From assembly GCA_003222895.1 (NCBI GenBank), contig QHXI01000077.1:1-54022 (forward strand): a stretch of 54,022 nucleotides of DNA, in the 5' to 3' direction. The notes beneath the pieces are model-generated. The model saw only the letters and a list, made by a program, of their open reading frames with translations. It searched no databases and was not told the DNA's origin. Positions 51,323 to 54,022 of the stretch are shown piece after piece; the first letter of the stretch is position 1; every line of letters starts with the position of its first letter. A program made the translations under genes and the position numbers. Origin of the DNA: Acidobacteriota bacterium (lineage in GTDB: Bacteria > Acidobacteriota > Blastocatellia > Pyrinomonadales > Pyrinomonadaceae).

Positions 51323-52111
51323 ATGAATCCAAAATCATTTCTTTACGAAAAAAGGGATGGCATCGGAACGATCACGCTCAATCGGCCCGAACGCCTTAAC
51401 GCGATTACCTTTGAGGTCTATCACGAGTTGACGGATTTCATGGCGCAGTTGCGCGATGAAAAAGACGTTCGCGTTGTGGTAATCACCGGAGCTGGTCGCG
51501 CGTTCTGTTCTGGGGGCGACGTCATCGATATCATCGGCGAACTTCAAGGCCGCGACGCGGAAGGATTGGTTGAGTTCACCCGTCTGACCTGCGCGTTGAT
51601 TCACAACATGCGCGCGCTGCCGAAACCGATCATCGCGTCGCTGAATGGAATAACCGCGGGAGCGGGAGCTTGCATTGCACTTGCTTCCGACATTCGCATC
51701 GCCGCCGAAGAAGCGAAGATTGCTTTTATCTTTGTGAAAGTCGGGCTCGCCGGAACCGACATGGGCGCGACTTATCTCTTGCCGCGGGTGGTTGGATTAT
51801 CAAAAGCGACAGAGCTGTTAATGACCGGCGATTTTGTTTCAGCAGCGGAGGCAGAAAAGATCGGCCTCTACAATCGCGTGGTGCCGCGCGATCAGTTGGA
51901 GAACGCGACGCGCGAGTTCGCGGAGAAGCTCGCGCGCGGACCGTCACTCGGAATCGCGAAGACGAAAGAGATGTTGAATCGCGAGATGCACATGGGCTTC
52001 GAGTCAGCTCTGGAAGCTGAAGCCGTCGCCCAAGCCTTGTGCATGCAGACGCCGGATTTCAAGGAAGCGCATGCGGCGTTTGTTGAGAAGCGCCCGGCAA
52101 AGTTTGAATAA
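51323..52111 (+). CDS. enoyl-CoA hydratase/isomerase family protein
   Basis: ATG 51323 (MNPKSFLYEKRDGIGTITLN) is chosen because the upstream part of the frame is repeat K. The product has 262 residues, the normal length. The crotonase motifs are there: ITGAGRAFCSGGDVIDI with the first oxyanion Gly pair, and LNGITAGAGACIALASDIRIA with the second. It hydrates or isomerises enoyl-CoA esters in the cytoplasm. It sits with RidA and an acyl-CoA dehydrogenase, a set often seen in degradation pathways that use CoA esters. Confidence 0.9.
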   Translation: MNPKSFLYEKRDGIGTITLNRPERLNAITFEVYHELTDFMAQLRDEKDVRVVVITGAGRAFCSGGDVIDIIGELQGRDAEGLVEFTRLTCALIHNMRALPKPIIASLNGITAGAGACIALASDIRIAAEEAKIAFIFVKVGLAGTDMGATYLLPRVVGLSKATELLMTGDFVSAAEAEKIGLYNRVVPRDQLENATREFAEKLARGPSLGIAKTKEMLNREMHMGFESALEAEAVAQALCMQTPDFKEAHAAFVEKRPAKFE

Positions 52112-52129
52112 CTTGGAGCGAACCGGCTA

Positions 52130-52174
52130 TTTGGAGTGCGTCGGCAGAGCGCAGCGGCGACGGCGCTTTGGATT
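52130..52174 (+). repeat. REP unit at the left of the RAYT gene
   Basis: TTTGGAGTGCGTCGGCAGAG...CGCAGCGGCGACGGCGCTTTGGATT (given in two parts: to 52149, then GGCGACGGCGCTTTGGATT) ends seven bases before the transposase ATG. It is the inverted partner of 52755-52797 and matches the units at 3534-3637. Confidence 0.85.
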
Positions 52175-52181
52175 ATCCAAC

Positions 52182-52748
52182 ATGAGTGCACCGCAGAGAA
52201 TTTGCTGGCCTCACGCCCCGCTCCATGAACTATCGGCCCGCGGCGCGTATATCGTCACCGCCGGTACTAATAAGAAAGTCCATCACTTTTCCACGCGTAA
52301 GCGGCTGAATGTTCTTCATCGTGGACTTCTCTCAGTCGCGCAAAAATTTGGCTGGCGACTCGAGGCTTGGTCAGTCTTTTCGAATCACTATCACTTTGTC
52401 GGACACTCGCCGGATGAAGGTGCCGACAATATGGCGCGAATGCTCGGACTTCTTCACGAGAAGACAGCGAAGTGGATCAATGATCAGGACAATTCAGCAA
52501 GCCGTGAAGTCTGGCACAATTTTTGGGAAACCAGACTCACTCATAGGAATTCTTACCTTGCCAGACTCAATTACGTGCATCAGAATCCTGTAAAGCATGG
52601 GTTGGTTTTGGTTGCGAATCAGTACCCGTGGTGTTCGGCCGCGTGGTTTGAGAGAACGGCACGTCCTGCACAGATCAAGACTATTTACGGTTTCAAGACA
52701 GATAGATTGAAAGTGCTTGATGATTATGACGCTACGCTTGAAAACTGA
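52182..52748 (+). mobile_element. REP-associated tyrosine transposase (RAYT, Y1/IS200-like)
   Basis: ATG 52182 (MSAPQRICWPHAPLHEL) gives 188 residues. The frame upstream of it is the left REP. The HUH motif is NHYHF (His69 and His71), and the C-terminal YVHQNPVKHGLV carries a candidate nucleophile, Tyr131. Both are hallmarks of REP-associated tyrosine transposases, which cut and join single-stranded REP hairpins. It is flanked by inverted REP units, the first seven bases before the ATG and the second six bases after the stop. It is inserted between the enoyl-CoA hydratase and acyl-CoA dehydrogenase genes. The gene is intact, so it could be active on the element at 3534-3637. Confidence 0.88.
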
Positions 52749-52754
52749 AACATA

Positions 52755-52797
52755 AATCCAAAGCGCCGTCGCTGCTTCGCGTTGCCGGCGCACTCCA
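52755..52797 (-). repeat. REP unit at the right of the RAYT gene, touching the next start codon
   Basis: AATCCAAAGCGCCGTCGCTG...CTTCGCGTTGCCGGCGCACTCCA (in parts to 52774 and from CTTCGCG) is the reverse complement of the left unit. It ends at 52797, one base before the acyl-CoA dehydrogenase ATG at 52799. Confidence 0.85.
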
Positions 52798-52798
52798 G

Positions 52799-53953
52799 AT
52801 GGATTCCTTCATAGAGACAACTCCATTCTTCTCCAACGAACATCGTTCGCTGGCAAGCCGTGTCGCTGAATTCGCTGAGCGTGAAATCGAAGTGCGCGCC
52901 GGCGATGATGAAGGCGACGCGGACGAAGCGCTGCGTGGCTATGTGATGCTGCTCGCGGAAAATGGTTTTTTGCGGTACGCCGTCCCCGAACCCGGCCAGT
53001 CATTCGATCTCAGAGCTTTCTGCATAATTCGCGAGAACCTTTCTTATTCATCGTCGCTCGCCGATCTCGCATTCGTGCTGCAGGGTCTCGGAACGTATGC
53101 GATTAGCGTCGCGGCGACTGAACACGTGCGCGATTTCTGGCTGGCGCGCGCGCGCAACGGACAAGCGATCGCGGCTTTTGCTTTGACTGAACCCGATGCA
53201 GGTTCCGACGTCGCTTCGCTGAAAACGGTCGCGCAACGTGAAGACGACACCTACGTCATCAACGGTCGCAAGCGATTCATCTCCAATGCGGGCGTCGCAG
53301 ATTTCTATACGGTTTTTGCGCGCACCGGAACACGTGAAGACGGCCGCGCCGAGCTCTCCGCATTTATTGTCAGCGCGCGCATGCCGGGATTTAGTGTCGC
53401 GGAGAAGACGGAAATGATCGCGCCGCATCCGATCGGTGAACTTGAATTCAAAGACTGCCGCGTGCCCGCGGAAGACATGATCGGAAATCAAGGCGATGGC
53501 TTGCGTTTGTCTCTGCAAACGCTCGACTTGTTTCGCGCGAGCGTAGGCGCTGCGGCCTGCGGCATGGCGCGTCGCGCACTGGACGAAAGTTTGCTGCATG
53601 CAAAGTCGCGCGAGCAATTTGGAAAACCGCTTTCCGGCCATCAATTGATTCAGGAAAAGCTCGCCGATATGGCGACTGAATTAGATGCCGCGCGGTTGTT
53701 GGTCTATCGCGCGGCGTACTTAAAAGATGCCGGCGCCGCAACGTCGACACGCGAAGCCAGCGAAGCAAAGCTCTTCGCCACCGAAGCCGCCGGCCGCATT
53801 GTCGATCAGTCGGTGCAGATTCACGGCGGCACCGGTCTGGTGCGCGGCACCGTCGTCGAACGCCTTTATCGCGAGGTGCGCGCGCTGCGAATTTACGAAG
53901 GCACATCAGAAATTCAAAAGCTCGTGATTGCTAATCAACTCCTTAAGGAGTAG
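52799..53953 (+). CDS. acyl-CoA dehydrogenase
   Basis: The 384-residue flavoprotein has the family signatures ALTEPDAGSDVASLKTVA (about 125-142), a FAD-adjacent YVINGRKRFISNAG, SREQFGKPLSGHQ, and QIHGGTGLVRGTVVERLYREVRALRIYEGTSEIQ near the end (in parts QIHGGTGLVRG and RIYEGTSEIQ). The Glu of YEGTSE is where the catalytic base lies in many members. It oxidises an acyl-CoA to the enoyl-CoA that the hydratase two genes upstream would use. Its 5' leader is entirely a REP element, so no ribosome site is visible; the true translation signal is unclear. Confidence 0.9.
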   Translation: MDSFIETTPFFSNEHRSLASRVAEFAEREIEVRAGDDEGDADEALRGYVMLLAENGFLRYAVPEPGQSFDLRAFCIIRENLSYSSSLADLAFVLQGLGTYAISVAATEHVRDFWLARARNGQAIAAFALTEPDAGSDVASLKTVAQREDDTYVINGRKRFISNAGVADFYTVFARTGTREDGRAELSAFIVSARMPGFSVAEKTEMIAPHPIGELEFKDCRVPAEDMIGNQGDGLRLSLQTLDLFRASVGAAACGMARRALDESLLHAKSREQFGKPLSGHQLIQEKLADMATELDAARLLVYRAAYLKDAGAATSTREASEAKLFATEAAGRIVDQSVQIHGGTGLVRGTVVERLYREVRALRIYEGTSEIQKLVIANQLLKE

Positions 53954-53971
53954 TGCCTTGGGTGTAGGGAG

Positions 53972-54022
53972 TTAGAGTACCAACTTCAGTTGGGTCTTTC
54001 TCACGGGCAATGCCCGACTGAA
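53972..54022. repeat. dispersed repeat E, cut by the window edge
   Basis: GAGTACCAACTTCAGTTGGG (53975-53994), then CCCGACTGAA at the edge, is the start of the same inverted pair as at 43807-43871. No other feature was seen after 53953. Confidence 0.7.

Noticed and set aside
52182-52748. ordinary IS200/IS605 insertion sequence
   Set aside because: Inverted REP units on both sides, the YVHxNPVKHG motif and the lack of a tnpB partner fit a RAYT better.
1-54022. tRNA, rRNA or prophage genes
   Set aside because: No cloverleaf with a TTCGA-type arm, no rRNA-like stretch and no phage structural or integrase gene was recognised on reading; a covariance search could still find a missed small RNA.

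Overview
The window looks like chromosomal DNA of an Acidobacteriota bacterium, probably of the Blastocatellia type. This is an inference from gene content: large Ser/Thr kinases fused to TolB-like and TPR regions, FHA/zinc-ribbon kinases, a split MacAB-like exporter with several FtsX permeases, a DUF4214 metalloprotease, and very many kinds of short palindromic intergenic repeats. No rRNA, tRNA, CRISPR array or phage region was seen.

Layout. 0-3.2 kb: a decayed restriction-modification island (truncated DNA methyltransferase, one intact nuclease-like gene, one frameshifted nuclease gene) between inverted copies of a 35-bp repeat. 3.2-9.7 kb: a repeat-rich spacer with a two-REP element, then a lipoprotein, a stub of a VOC dioxygenase gene, a DUF6687-like protein, a DUF72 protein, a broken conserved gene and a DUF6986 aldolase-like enzyme. 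9.7-14.3 kb: a secreted metzincin-type protease and a kinase-TolB-TPR protein. 14.4-24.4 kb: a surface-glycan neighbourhood (FabH-like ketosynthase, AAC(3)-fold acetyltransferase, polysaccharide deacetylase, two glycosyltransferases, AsnB, nucleotide-sugar dehydrogenase). 24.8-27.1 kb: an ammonium transporter and a broken FAD oxidoreductase. 27.4-32.0 kb: a minus-strand signalling operon (FHA protein, kinase-FHA, RDD membrane protein, FHA-GAF-SpoIIE phosphatase). 32.3-40.4 kb: an adaptor, one ATPase and four FtsX permeases, with a four-helix-bundle gene wedged in. 40.4-49.5 kb: a Yip1 protein, OppF and OppD ATPases, a TPR protein, an M28 peptidase and hisS. 49.4-54.0 kb: a DinB-like protein, two VOC proteins, RidA, enoyl-CoA hydratase, a REP-associated tyrosine transposase (RAYT) and acyl-CoA dehydrogenase.

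Two themes run through the window. First, at least ten distinct families of short dispersed palindromic repeats fill the spacers. They often run into genes, supplying stop codons and C-terminal tails to about ten genes, touching start codons, and in asnB lying inside the coding sequence. One family (TTTGGAGTGCG...GCGCTTTGGATT) flanks the RAYT at 52.2 kb in inverted orientation and also forms a transposase-free pair at 3.5 kb, so the transposase and a non-autonomous relative are both in view. Second, several genes carry short internal deletions or frameshifts (methyltransferase, nuclease, VOC gene, 7.3-kb gene, nucleotide-sugar dehydrogenase, FAD oxidoreductase). This is either real gene erosion or an assembly artefact, and read mapping would decide which.
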